From: an uncultured Erythrobacter sp.
GTDB taxonomy: Bacteria > Pseudomonadota > Alphaproteobacteria > Sphingomonadales > Sphingomonadaceae
DNA length: 64,000 bases
Direction: 5' to 3'
Assembly: GCF_947499705.1 (NCBI RefSeq)
Contig: NZ_CANMPJ010000001.1
Coordinates: 2,267,501 to 2,331,500, forward strand
The position numbers and the translations under genes are program-made. The notes under the pieces were generated by a model, which worked only from the letters and a program-made list of their open reading frames with translations, was not told the origin of the DNA and made no database searches. Shown here in pieces: positions 33,802 through 41,691 of this stretch; the first letter of the stretch is position 1; each line of letters opens with the position of its first letter.

Positions 33802-34554
33802 TTACGAAAACGCCAAGCCGCCATTGATGTCAATATTTGCGCCGGTGATGAAAGATGCTTCCTCCGAAGCGAGATAGGCAACGAGGTTGGCTGTTTCCTC
33901 GGCACGCCCCTGACGCTTTAGAGGCGTCGAATTGGCGACATTCTCACGCGCGGCGTCTGGCGTAAACTTGTCGTGGAAAGTCGTCGCGATCATGCCAGGG
34001 CAAAGCGCGTTGACCCGGATCCCCTGCGGCCCGAGTTCCTTTGCAAGCCCGCGAGTAAAGGTCATCACAGCGCCTTTCGACGTTGCATAAGCAATCGCGC
34101 CGCCACCGCCACCATCGCGGCCAGCAAGGCTGGCGAGGTTCACGATGGCCGAACCTTCGCCCATCAAAGGCGCGGCTGCTTTGCATGCCAGGAAGGTCGA
34201 TGTGACGTTCAACTGCATGACAAAGTTGAAAAACTCCTCATCCATCTCGTCGAGCTTTTTGCGCGCAACCATTCCGCCTGCATTGTTCACTAGGATGTGA
34301 ATGCTGTCGCCGAAAGCCTCGCGCGTCGCGGCGATCAGTGCATCAACGTCGGCCGGTTTTGTAACGTCGGCCTTTACCGCGACGCCTTTGCCACCAGCGG
34401 CTTCGACAGCGGCGACGGTCGCGTCCGCGTCTGCCTGATTGCTGTTGTAGTTCACAACAACGCTGGCACCTTCACTGGCAAGCTTGACGCACACCGCCCG
34501 ACCAATGTCGCGGCTGCCGCCTGTAACCACTGCCACTTTGCCTGCAAATTTCAT
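33802..34554 (-). CDS. short-chain dehydrogenase, probable DEH reductase
   Basis: A 250-residue classical SDR: cofactor motif TGGSRDIG (11-18), NAG motif, and catalytic Ser142, Tyr156 and Lys160 in YATSK. In bacterial alginate pathways such an SDR reduces 4-deoxy-L-erythro-5-hexoseulose uronate (DEH) to KDG. Its position between the hexuronate MFS transporter and KDG kinase makes that role likely. The usual 3-ketoacyl-ACP reductase-like activity is the alternative, but the gene is not in a fatty-acid context. Cofactor choice (NADH or NADPH) is not clear from the motif. Confidence 0.85.
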   Translation of the reverse strand: MKFAGKVAVVTGGSRDIGRAVCVKLASEGASVVVNYNSNQADADATVAAVEAAGGKGVAVKADVTKPADVDALIAATREAFGDSIHILVNNAGGMVARKKLDEMDEEFFNFVMQLNVTSTFLACKAAAPLMGEGSAIVNLASLAGRDGGGGGAIAYATSKGAVMTFTRGLAKELGPQGIRVNALCPGMIATTFHDKFTPDAARENVANSTPLKRQGRAEETANLVAYLASEEASFITGANIDINGGLAFS

Positions 34555-34588
34555 GTCGTTGTTCCCCGTCTGGAAATTGGTGATGGCA

Positions 34589-35872
34589 CTAGGCCGTTTT
34601 TGGTTGAGTAGGTTTCAATGGTTTGATCTCGGGGCACAGGACGAGCACCGAAAGCACGGTCATAATCGCCAGACCAGCGCCGACAAGAAATGCCGGTGTG
34701 TAGCTGTTGACGGTTATAACCGGGATCAGGAAATTCAAGAGCACGACGGCGAGCTTTGCAGCCGTTCCAGCAAACCCCGCAAGCGAACCGACCGATTTCC
34801 CGCTGTAGAAGTCACTTGGCAGTGTCTGGATATTGCCGACCGCTGTCTGAAATCCGAACAGGATCACGCCCATGATCAGAACCGCAGTAAGCGGCGTGGA
34901 CGCCATTGTCGTTAGCAGCAGCGAGACGAGCATGATGACGCCGCCCAGCGTGATAACAGTTTTGCGCGTGCGGTTGACAGTCCACCCTGCTTTCAGGCGA
35001 TTGCCCGCGAGCAATCCGCCAAACCAGGCGCCAAACATTGCCCCGACATAGGGAATCCAAGCATAGACAGCGATCTCTTCGACGCCGAAGCCGTAGGTGT
35101 TGAGCAGGTAGATCGGAAGCCAGCCAACGAACAACCACCAGATCGGATCGATGAAGAAGCTGGCGAGGATGACACCCCAGCTTTCCTTGCGAGTGAGGAT
35201 TTCCTTCGTATCAGGCGCGTAGTCGGCGACCTCGTTGGTCTCGACATTGCGCTGTCCCGTCAGGATGTATTCGCGTTCCTCGGCGGTGATCCAGGGGTGG
35301 GCATCGGGACCGGATTTGTAGACGATCATCCACGGCACCAGCCACAGGAAGCCGAGCAGGCCGATAGCGACAAAGGTTGCCTGCCAGCTGCCGAGCCACA
35401 CGAACAACAAGCCAATGATCGGAGCGGAGACAATCCCGCCAATCGCAGCACCTGAATTGAAGATGCCCTGTGCCAGCGCCCGCTCATTTATCGGGAACCA
35501 CTCGGCATTGGCCTTGGTCGCGCCCGGCCAGTTTCCGGCTTCGGCGACACCCAGGATCGCACGGAAGATGGCGAAGCTCAGCAATCCGCGTGCAAAGGCG
35601 TGCAGAATAGTCGCAGCCGACCAGACGACGATCGAGAGGATGAAACCCATCCGCGTCCCGATCCAGTCGAATATCTTGCCGAAGATCGACTGGCCGAATG
35701 CGTAGGCAAAAGTGAAAACGTTGAGAATGATCGCGTAATCGAATTCGGTCAGCTCAAGCTCTTTGGAAATCTCTGGCCAAAGAAAACCAAGCGCACCGCG
35801 ATCAATGTAGTTGATCACTGTCGCAACCGCGACGAGGATGACTATCCAGTAGCGAAGTTTGCCCTTCATCAT
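34589..35872 (-). CDS. MFS hexuronate-type transporter
   Basis: A 427-residue anion:cation symporter family MFS protein of the ExuT/UhpC type. It has INYIDRGALGFLWPEISKELELTEFDYAIILNVFTFAYAFGQSIFGKIFD in helices 1-2, then GVAEAGNWPGATKANAEWFPINERALAQGIFNSGAAIGG, a stretch conserved in ExuT. It probably imports unsaturated uronate monomers or DEH formed in the periplasm by the lyases. The start is ATG 35872, 2 bp after the KdgF-like stop; a second ATG follows at once. It sits between KdgF and the reductase in the alginate operon. Confidence 0.88.
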   Translation of the reverse strand: MMKGKLRYWIVILVAVATVINYIDRGALGFLWPEISKELELTEFDYAIILNVFTFAYAFGQSIFGKIFDWIGTRMGFILSIVVWSAATILHAFARGLLSFAIFRAILGVAEAGNWPGATKANAEWFPINERALAQGIFNSGAAIGGIVSAPIIGLLFVWLGSWQATFVAIGLLGFLWLVPWMIVYKSGPDAHPWITAEEREYILTGQRNVETNEVADYAPDTKEILTRKESWGVILASFFIDPIWWLFVGWLPIYLLNTYGFGVEEIAVYAWIPYVGAMFGAWFGGLLAGNRLKAGWTVNRTRKTVITLGGVIMLVSLLLTTMASTPLTAVLIMGVILFGFQTAVGNIQTLPSDFYSGKSVGSLAGFAGTAAKLAVVLLNFLIPVITVNSYTPAFLVGAGLAIMTVLSVLVLCPEIKPLKPTQPKTA

Positions 35873-35874
35873 GA

Positions 35875-36237
35875 TCAGTCACCCTGTCCTAGGAAGTCTT
35901 CGCGAGCAGGGCTGAACGTGTCGATCAGCACGCCGGCCTCGAGACAGACAGCGCCATGATCAAGGTGCGGTGCGATGTAGAAGCAGTCCCCTGCCCCGAG
36001 CACGCGCTTTTCGCCATCGATGAAGACTTCAAATGAACCGCTTTCGACATAGCTCGATTGGCTGTGGCGATGTGCGTGCACCTGGCCAACGGCGCCTTGC
36101 TCGAACCACACACGCACGATCATGATCTCGGGACCATAACCGAGTATCTGGCGGCTAATCCCGTCTCCAAGATCTTCTTTCGGCGTCTCCTTTGCGACCA
36201 CAAAGGGCGGGCTCGCCTCGCTCACCAAAGTTGCCAT
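35875..36237 (-). CDS. kdgF: KdgF-like cupin (uronate linearising enzyme)
   Basis: A 120-residue single-domain cupin. The first cupin motif has His54 and His56 in QVHAHRHSQSSYVESGSFEVFIDGE and Gln60; the second has His91/His94 in FYIAPHLDHG. KdgF proteins of about this size bind metal through such residues and open 4,5-unsaturated uronate rings to the linear keto form (DEH from alginate). It lies between the PL17 lyase and the MFS transporter, exactly where that step is needed. No signal peptide is seen, so it works in the cytoplasm. The PL17 start follows after only 2 bases upstream. Confidence 0.87.
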   Translation of the reverse strand: MATLVSEASPPFVVAKETPKEDLGDGISRQILGYGPEIMIVRVWFEQGAVGQVHAHRHSQSSYVESGSFEVFIDGEKRVLGAGDCFYIAPHLDHGAVCLEAGVLIDTFSPAREDFLGQGD

Positions 36238-36239
36238 TC

Positions 36240-38426
36240 TCAGTTCTCCCCTCCGGTGAGTGCGACCACAGCTGTAAACCCCATCCAGGTAATTTCCTCG
36301 CCATCAAGCGAGACGGAATGCGCCTGCTCGGGATTGGGATCATGCGATACTGCGATCGCGAAGCGCTGCCCTGATTTCAAGGTCAGGCGCACGATGTCGT
36401 TCTTGCCAATTTGGTCATGCGATAGATCAGCGACGCGGCTGCGGCTTGAAACGGTTTGTTCCGCCGCGCCGTCATACTTGCCATGCGCTTCAAGCAGGCT
36501 GGCGAAGCTGGTGCCGCCAGACTGGCGATCGGCACGAAGCAGAATCAGCGGCTCGCGGCGCAAGTTGAATTCAGGATCGTTCGCCCCGCTTTCACCCAGG
36601 ATCACGCCAAGCGGCCCATCGCTTGCAAAACGATAGGTGTAGAACCGGCCGTCGAGAATCCAGGTGAGCGCGCCCTTGCCGTCCTGCTCATCAGCGACGG
36701 CATCAACCCAGATGTGTTGGTAGCCGCTGTCCTCACCTAAAACGGGTCGTTCCGCGACGTTCGTCTTGGCCGCGAAGTCGAATTCCATGATGTGGCCGCT
36801 GTAGTGCAGCGGCAGATCATATTGGTGAGAATCGGGGCTGTTCGCTCGAACCAGATCCAGCACTAGCGGCGCTTCCAATCCGGGAATGTCCGGCATCAAA
36901 AGCGTCCGGCGGATTGTCACACGGTCATATGCAGTTGAAATCTCTGCGCTCGATACCTGTAGTCCGGCCTGGTCGGAGAAATAGAGCTGTTCCGGCCAGA
37001 CTGCGCTCGCCGCCTCCACCTCGCCATCAAAGTGGCTGCGTTCGTCCACGACCAAAGTGTTGTGCGCAATCGACGATTTGGCCCAAGTCGTGTTCTCAGG
37101 TAGGTAGCGCCCGCCCGCCTTCGCTTCGATATTGAGGAAGCGCGCCGCGCCGTAATCGCGGACGATCTCGTTACCATTGTCGTAGAATTGCCAGGCAAGT
37201 TTATCGAAGTGCCCGTGGCCCATGCCTTGGGCAGTGTTCTTGGCGATCAAAGCTGAACTTGGTTCACCCTGAGCATTGCCGGCACCCTGCCGAAGTACCG
37301 CCACGGCCCCTTGGCTGCCATCCGGCCCATCGCTGAGCAGCATCGAACGGAATGGGAAGCCTTCGGCCTTGCCCGCCGCCAGATCACTCGCGACCATCAA
37401 GCCGTTCTTGCTCAGAACCGTGCGCGCTTGAAAATCAGCCACTGACAGCAAGGACGGATCGCGCGTCTGTGCGTAAGCGATCGCCACGCCATCATAGAGT
37501 TCGGCAGTCCTTAGGCTCTTGTCACGGATCGCGTCGTTGAACGGGAAAAAATAGCCGCGATAGCTCTGCTGAACAGTCGTCCGCAGCGCCTTCAGCAGAA
37601 TGCCGTCGCGATGCTCGAATATCTTGCGTTCGGGCTCGTTGCGCTCGATCGCGTCGGCAAACACCATGAACGGCAATAAAGCGAACCGCTGGTAATACGG
37701 CCCTTCGGTGTAGTATCCATCCGGCGAAAACAGCAGCTCTGTCTGGCGCAGAAACCCGGTTTCGCCGCTCTTGTCCGATCCCAGGAGCGCAATGTCGACC
37801 ATGTCCTGATCGTCAAGCAGGTAACCGGTCATGCCGACGCCCGCCGTGGCCCAGGTCGCGTGGTTGTGAATTCGGTTGAACGTGTGCTCGGAATCCACCG
37901 ACATGAACTTCACGGCTGGACGGAACACATCGTCGTCGATCCGCTGACGCTCAGCATCGGAAAGCGTATCGCGGATGTCGCCATAGCCTTGCACCGCATG
38001 GACCAGCCACATCGCATCGTTGAGCACCTGCCAAAACAGGCGTCCGACATTCTGGTTGGCCTTGGCTGGGTGATCGCCGAGCGTCGGATAGAGGTCCGCA
38101 TATTCGAGCAGCATGTCGCGGACGTAGTCGCGGTAGCGCTGCTCACCAGTAACCTGGAACAATTGCCCGCCAAGATAGATCGCGCGGAAATTCCGCTTGT
38201 GCTGTTCGTGTGTGTAGCCACCGCCCGGATCCTTTGGCTGAGGCACGACGACGCCGTCCGCCATCATCCCGTCAACGAAAGTCTTCGCGAGCTGAAGCTC
38301 GGCAGCGTAAAGCGGTGGTAACGCATCGGCGGAGGCGCTGGCCGTGCTCGTGTGATCGTCAGCCCGCGCAGCCTGCGGCATGGCAACTAAAGCGAACGAC
38401 GCGGCCAAGAATGCAGCGCGCATCAC
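36240..38426 (-). CDS. PL17 oligoalginate lyase, heparinase II/III family
   Basis: A 728-residue exported lyase (signal peptide MMRAAFLAASFALVAMPQAARA). The N-terminal alpha/alpha toroid contains FNRIHNHATW (Asn188, His189) and EGPYYQRFALLP (Tyr245), matching the catalytic Asn, His and Tyr of PL17 oligoalginate lyases. The beta-sandwich half contains AQGMGHGHFDKLAWQFYDNGNEIVRDYG, whose His belongs to the active site and metal region. The enzyme releases unsaturated monomers from the ends of alginate oligomers, probably in the periplasm. The start overlaps the PL6 stop by ATGA, which ties the two enzymes together. Confidence 0.92.
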   Translation of the reverse strand: MMRAAFLAASFALVAMPQAARADDHTSTASASADALPPLYAAELQLAKTFVDGMMADGVVVPQPKDPGGGYTHEQHKRNFRAIYLGGQLFQVTGEQRYRDYVRDMLLEYADLYPTLGDHPAKANQNVGRLFWQVLNDAMWLVHAVQGYGDIRDTLSDAERQRIDDDVFRPAVKFMSVDSEHTFNRIHNHATWATAGVGMTGYLLDDQDMVDIALLGSDKSGETGFLRQTELLFSPDGYYTEGPYYQRFALLPFMVFADAIERNEPERKIFEHRDGILLKALRTTVQQSYRGYFFPFNDAIRDKSLRTAELYDGVAIAYAQTRDPSLLSVADFQARTVLSKNGLMVASDLAAGKAEGFPFRSMLLSDGPDGSQGAVAVLRQGAGNAQGEPSSALIAKNTAQGMGHGHFDKLAWQFYDNGNEIVRDYGAARFLNIEAKAGGRYLPENTTWAKSSIAHNTLVVDERSHFDGEVEAASAVWPEQLYFSDQAGLQVSSAEISTAYDRVTIRRTLLMPDIPGLEAPLVLDLVRANSPDSHQYDLPLHYSGHIMEFDFAAKTNVAERPVLGEDSGYQHIWVDAVADEQDGKGALTWILDGRFYTYRFASDGPLGVILGESGANDPEFNLRREPLILLRADRQSGGTSFASLLEAHGKYDGAAEQTVSSRSRVADLSHDQIGKNDIVRLTLKSGQRFAIAVSHDPNPEQAHSVSLDGEEITWMGFTAVVALTGGEN

Positions 38427-40696
38427 TGATCAGCGCCTTCAGCGAAAATGTTGTCTGCCAGCACCGCCCGATGTTCACCGTCGTAGTTGAGTTCTTCAAG
38501 AGCGAAGCCCGGCGTACCAACAAACTGATTACCAGTGATCGCGGTCTTCGGCGTTCCGACAGTATGCACAACGCGGAAAGGCGCGGACAAAGCGACCATA
38601 TTTCGGCTTACATCAGCAATCTGAACCCCATGCAGGTTGAGCGAAGCACCCGAACCATTGGTTGCGGCCTTGCCGGCTTCGGCAATCTGATTGCCCGAGA
38701 ATCTTACGAACGGTCCAAACGTGCTTTCATCGCGCCCACCGCGATAGACGTCCGCGATCGGCCCGCCCACATTCGCAAAATTGCTGTCGACGATATCGAG
38801 ATACTCGACATTGTACTGTCCGAAATCCTCGGTCTCGGCCGCAGCAGAGATCACAGTGCCGGTAATGTCGACAAAGCTGCTGTTGCGGATGCTGACGCGG
38901 TCAGCGAGCGAGCTTTTGCCTAGCGTGAGGACATTGAAGGACTTGTTGACCACCAGTCCGGTTACCGTGACGCCGTCCATCTCGATCTGCATGTTCGATT
39001 TGATCGGATATGTGGTGGTGCGGATTGCAGAATTACCAACCGAGTCCGGAGCAAGAGCGCCGTCGATTGTCAGGTTAGCAAGCTGAAGGTTCCCGCCTTC
39101 GCGCAGCTCGATCAGCGTTGGACGAGTGAACATGATGGTCGGTGGCTCGGCACCCTCTGCGGACGCACCTCTGATCGTCAGCGCCTTGTCCAACGGGATC
39201 GAACGGTTGGCGATGTATTCACCGGCTCCAAGCTCAAGCACATCGCCGTTGCCAGCGGCCATTGCCGCCTCGACTAGTGTGTCTTCGCCCGGCGCAACAG
39301 TGATAACCTTACCGGATGACCCAAAGATGCCTTCGTCGCCAGACTTTGCGTACCATTTGACGCCCACCTGATCGAGTGCAACCGGCTTGAGATCGCGCGG
39401 AGCACCAAGATCAGAAAGTGCAGGATCTACCGGGTAAAGCAGGCCATTCTCTGCGCGCTCGAATTCAACCGGGGCAAACTCGACCTTGTCGGCCAGCTCG
39501 CCCTCAACTTCTCCGGCAGCCAGACGGTTTCCGCTAAATTCAATGCCGGAAATGTCGTCATAGGCTTCAAGGAAGTACTCTCCCTCGATCCCGCCGAGCA
39601 GGTTGTTCAAAAACGTGCTGTTACTTGGCGCGGCGGAACGCTCTTCGTCCGCGCCCACATTGAAGGCCACACGGCGGCTGTCGACGATGGTGTTATTCTC
39701 GATCCGAGCCTTGTCGACCACGACATAGCGATTGACCGGCGAGTTCGGCACGCCGTTCATCACTGCAAGCGCGCTGGAGAATGCCTCGCCTCGCAAGCCC
39801 TCCATGTAATTGCCGCGCACCGTTTGGCCGCGATTGATGACGCGGATGCCGCCGGTGTAGTCCTTGCCATGACCGAAGAAGACATTGCGCTCAACGATGT
39901 TGTCATCGCCGTGGCGCAGCGTCAGCGTCCCACGTGAACGCAGGAAAACGTTCCCGCGAAAAACATTGCCGCCCGACTTGGAAGAGATGATCTCGACCTC
40001 GCCATCGGTGCGGTCGAAGATGTTGTTCTCAACGATCGTTTCGGAGCGGTGCATCGAATAACGGCTCGTGCCGATCCGCAGGGTTTCACCACCGTTGGAA
40101 CCAAGCACCGGGCGCGGCCCGAAGTAGTTGTGGTCGATACGGTTTCCGTTTTCGCGGCTTTCCTCGCTGTCGAGCCGCACCGCAAGCGTCACACCCTTGT
40201 TGGTTTTACCAACCATGTGGTTGTGATCGAAACGGTTGTTCTTGCCGTAAATGCCGACCCAGTAATCGCTTTCATACCGGTCGGGCTTGCTGAAATTGTC
40301 GATCACAACCTCAGTGACGCGAGAGTTCCTCGTAATGTCTGTTTTTGTGCGGCGGAACGAAACGACTTCACCGCGAGGGCTGTAGCCGTCTTTAAAGACC
40401 AGCCCGCTAACGAGGATGTACTCCCCGCCAATACGGAGACTTGATTGCCCTGTCAGGAATACCCTGCCTGGCTCCTCTGAGGTGACTGTGATTGGCGAAC
40501 CTTTACGGCCCTTGCCGGTGATCACCAGCTCGAAATCGCGCCATTCGCCATTGGCCAGGACGATAACATCGCCAGCCTCAATCTGCTTCAACGCGTGGGC
40601 GTACTCATTCTGATCGCGGACGAAATATCGCTCAGCTAGCGCTGGCGAAGCGCCAAGCAACACAGCGAGCAGCACAAGGCACAGCCTTGTCATCAT
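38423..40696 (-). CDS. PL6 alginate lyase, chondroitinase B-like
   Basis: A 757-residue exported enzyme (signal peptide ending ASPALAE). The parallel beta-helix N-domain carries SNGGETLRIGTS (Glu204, calcium site), EVEIISSKSGGN with Lys240 as base and RGTLTLRHGDD with Arg261 as acid, the standard PL6 active site. A second beta-helix domain from about residue 450 to the end makes it a two-domain PL6 like AlyGC, a type often exolytic on polyguluronate. The start is the first of two adjacent ATGs at 40696 with GAGGGG upstream. It begins the operon PL6-PL17-kdgF-MFS-SDR-kdgK. A GntR site lies at 40789-40799. Confidence 0.93.
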   Translation of the reverse strand: MMTRLCLVLLAVLLGASPALAERYFVRDQNEYAHALKQIEAGDVIVLANGEWRDFELVITGKGRKGSPITVTSEEPGRVFLTGQSSLRIGGEYILVSGLVFKDGYSPRGEVVSFRRTKTDITRNSRVTEVVIDNFSKPDRYESDYWVGIYGKNNRFDHNHMVGKTNKGVTLAVRLDSEESRENGNRIDHNYFGPRPVLGSNGGETLRIGTSRYSMHRSETIVENNIFDRTDGEVEIISSKSGGNVFRGNVFLRSRGTLTLRHGDDNIVERNVFFGHGKDYTGGIRVINRGQTVRGNYMEGLRGEAFSSALAVMNGVPNSPVNRYVVVDKARIENNTIVDSRRVAFNVGADEERSAAPSNSTFLNNLLGGIEGEYFLEAYDDISGIEFSGNRLAAGEVEGELADKVEFAPVEFERAENGLLYPVDPALSDLGAPRDLKPVALDQVGVKWYAKSGDEGIFGSSGKVITVAPGEDTLVEAAMAAGNGDVLELGAGEYIANRSIPLDKALTIRGASAEGAEPPTIMFTRPTLIELREGGNLQLANLTIDGALAPDSVGNSAIRTTTYPIKSNMQIEMDGVTVTGLVVNKSFNVLTLGKSSLADRVSIRNSSFVDITGTVISAAAETEDFGQYNVEYLDIVDSNFANVGGPIADVYRGGRDESTFGPFVRFSGNQIAEAGKAATNGSGASLNLHGVQIADVSRNMVALSAPFRVVHTVGTPKTAITGNQFVGTPGFALEELNYDGEHRAVLADNIFAEGADQ

Positions 40697-40788
40697 CCCA
40701 ACAATCCCCTCGTCCTATTTTTATGGATTTGGACTATACGTGTCAGGAAAGCGCTGTCAATCAATCTGGCATGTTATTTAGGTATTTT

Positions 40789-40799
40789 TTGTATAACCA
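40789..40799. promoter_or_regulatory. FadR-type GntR operator candidate upstream of PL6
   Basis: TTGTATAACCA matches the FadR-subfamily pattern TNGTNNNACNA. It lies 93 bp before the PL6 start, directly downstream of the GntR gene stop. A core of the same type (GGTATGAYA) occurs near both receptor genes, so the local GntR protein is the likely binder. Confidence 0.5.
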
Positions 40800-40805
40800 G
40801 TTGGC

Positions 40806-41546
40806 CTAGCCAATTTTCGCGGACGCGGTGAAGCGCTCACGGCTCTTGAGCACTTGCTCTTGCACCTCTTCGAGAGCCATCCGCTCGGTCGCATCGAGCA
40901 TTGCCTCGATCAGTCGGTGGAAGTGCTCCCGCATTGCATTTCGTGCACTGGCCGGATCGCGGTCGCGCAGCGCAAAGAAGATTGCTTCATGCTCGGCCGT
41001 TCTGGATGCTGCGTCATGTACACAGACTGCTTCGTAGGTCGCTTTGACGTCGGGCAGTTCTTCTCGCATCCGCCACAATGTCGTCACCGTGTGCATCATT
41101 GCTGCGTTGTTGGACGCCTCGGCAATTGTGCGGTGAAACTCTTCATCAGCCTCATTCGCAGCATCCTCGTCCCCAGTCCGCATTTGCTCGACCAGCTTTT
41201 CAAGGCGGGCAATACCGTCATCGGAAATATTGTGTGCTGCCAGCGCGGCCGCTTCTGATTCAATCAGTAGTCGCGCTTCAGTCACCTCGAACGCGCTTGC
41301 ACCGGGCAATGCCGTGCGACTTTCAGGTTCGCTCTCGCTGACATAAACGCCGGAGCCGGTCTTGATCTCCAACCGGCCAATCGCCTGAAGCGCGATCTCG
41401 GCCTCGCGGATGGTGACACGACTGACTCCCAAACGCTCGGCGAGCTCACGCTCTCCGGGAAGCCGCGTTCCAGGAGGAAACGCACCCTCTTCGATCAGAC
41501 CGGCAATCTGCTCGGCCACGGATTGGAAAAGTCGCTTACCGTTCAT
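40806..41546 (-). CDS. FadR-family GntR transcriptional regulator of the alginate locus
   Basis: The start is ATG 41546, with AAGGG 6 bases before it; the GTG at 41552 is less likely. The 246-residue protein has a GntR winged HTH (QIAGLIEEGAFPPGTRLPGERELAERLGVSRVTIREAEIALQAIGRLEIKTGSGVYV) and an all-helical FCD effector domain. The FCD domain has Glu/His residues around FHRTIAEASNNAAMMHTVTTLW and MREHFHRLIEAML, usual for metal or ligand binding. In uronate pathways such proteins are repressors released by a sugar acid. It sits between the receptor and lyase genes on the same strand. KDG or DEH is a likely inducer, which is inference. Confidence 0.9.
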   Translation of the reverse strand: MNGKRLFQSVAEQIAGLIEEGAFPPGTRLPGERELAERLGVSRVTIREAEIALQAIGRLEIKTGSGVYVSESEPESRTALPGASAFEVTEARLLIESEAAALAAHNISDDGIARLEKLVEQMRTGDEDAANEADEEFHRTIAEASNNAAMMHTVTTLWRMREELPDVKATYEAVCVHDAASRTAEHEAIFFALRDRDPASARNAMREHFHRLIEAMLDATERMALEEVQEQVLKSRERFTASAKIG

Positions 41547-41632
41547 GCTCACCCTTTGCTGCTGATCCGAGCTTACCTCTCCGCCCTGGGGAACTCCTTA
41601 AATACCACCTTGACGCCAGTCAAAGCGGTCGA

Positions 41633-41691
41633 CTGCCGCCGCAGACCCCCACCTGCGGCGGCAGCCAGGTGCGGGTCAGAACTTGACCCGC
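41633..41691 (-). terminator. two strong hairpins at the end of the receptor gene
   Basis: Read on the minus strand, GCGGGTCA (41684-41691 side) pairs with its partner at 41671-41678 across the stop codon with a 5-base loop. Then a perfect 12-bp stem, CTGCCGCCGCAG, occupies 41633-41644 and 41653-41664 with an 8-base loop. The second begins 12 bases after the stop. No long T-run follows, so strength is uncertain. Confidence 0.6.

Noticed and set aside
34711-34722. GGTTATAACC palindrome resembling a LysR half-site pair
   Set aside because: It lies inside the hexuronate transporter coding sequence, has no spacer and shows no promoter context.
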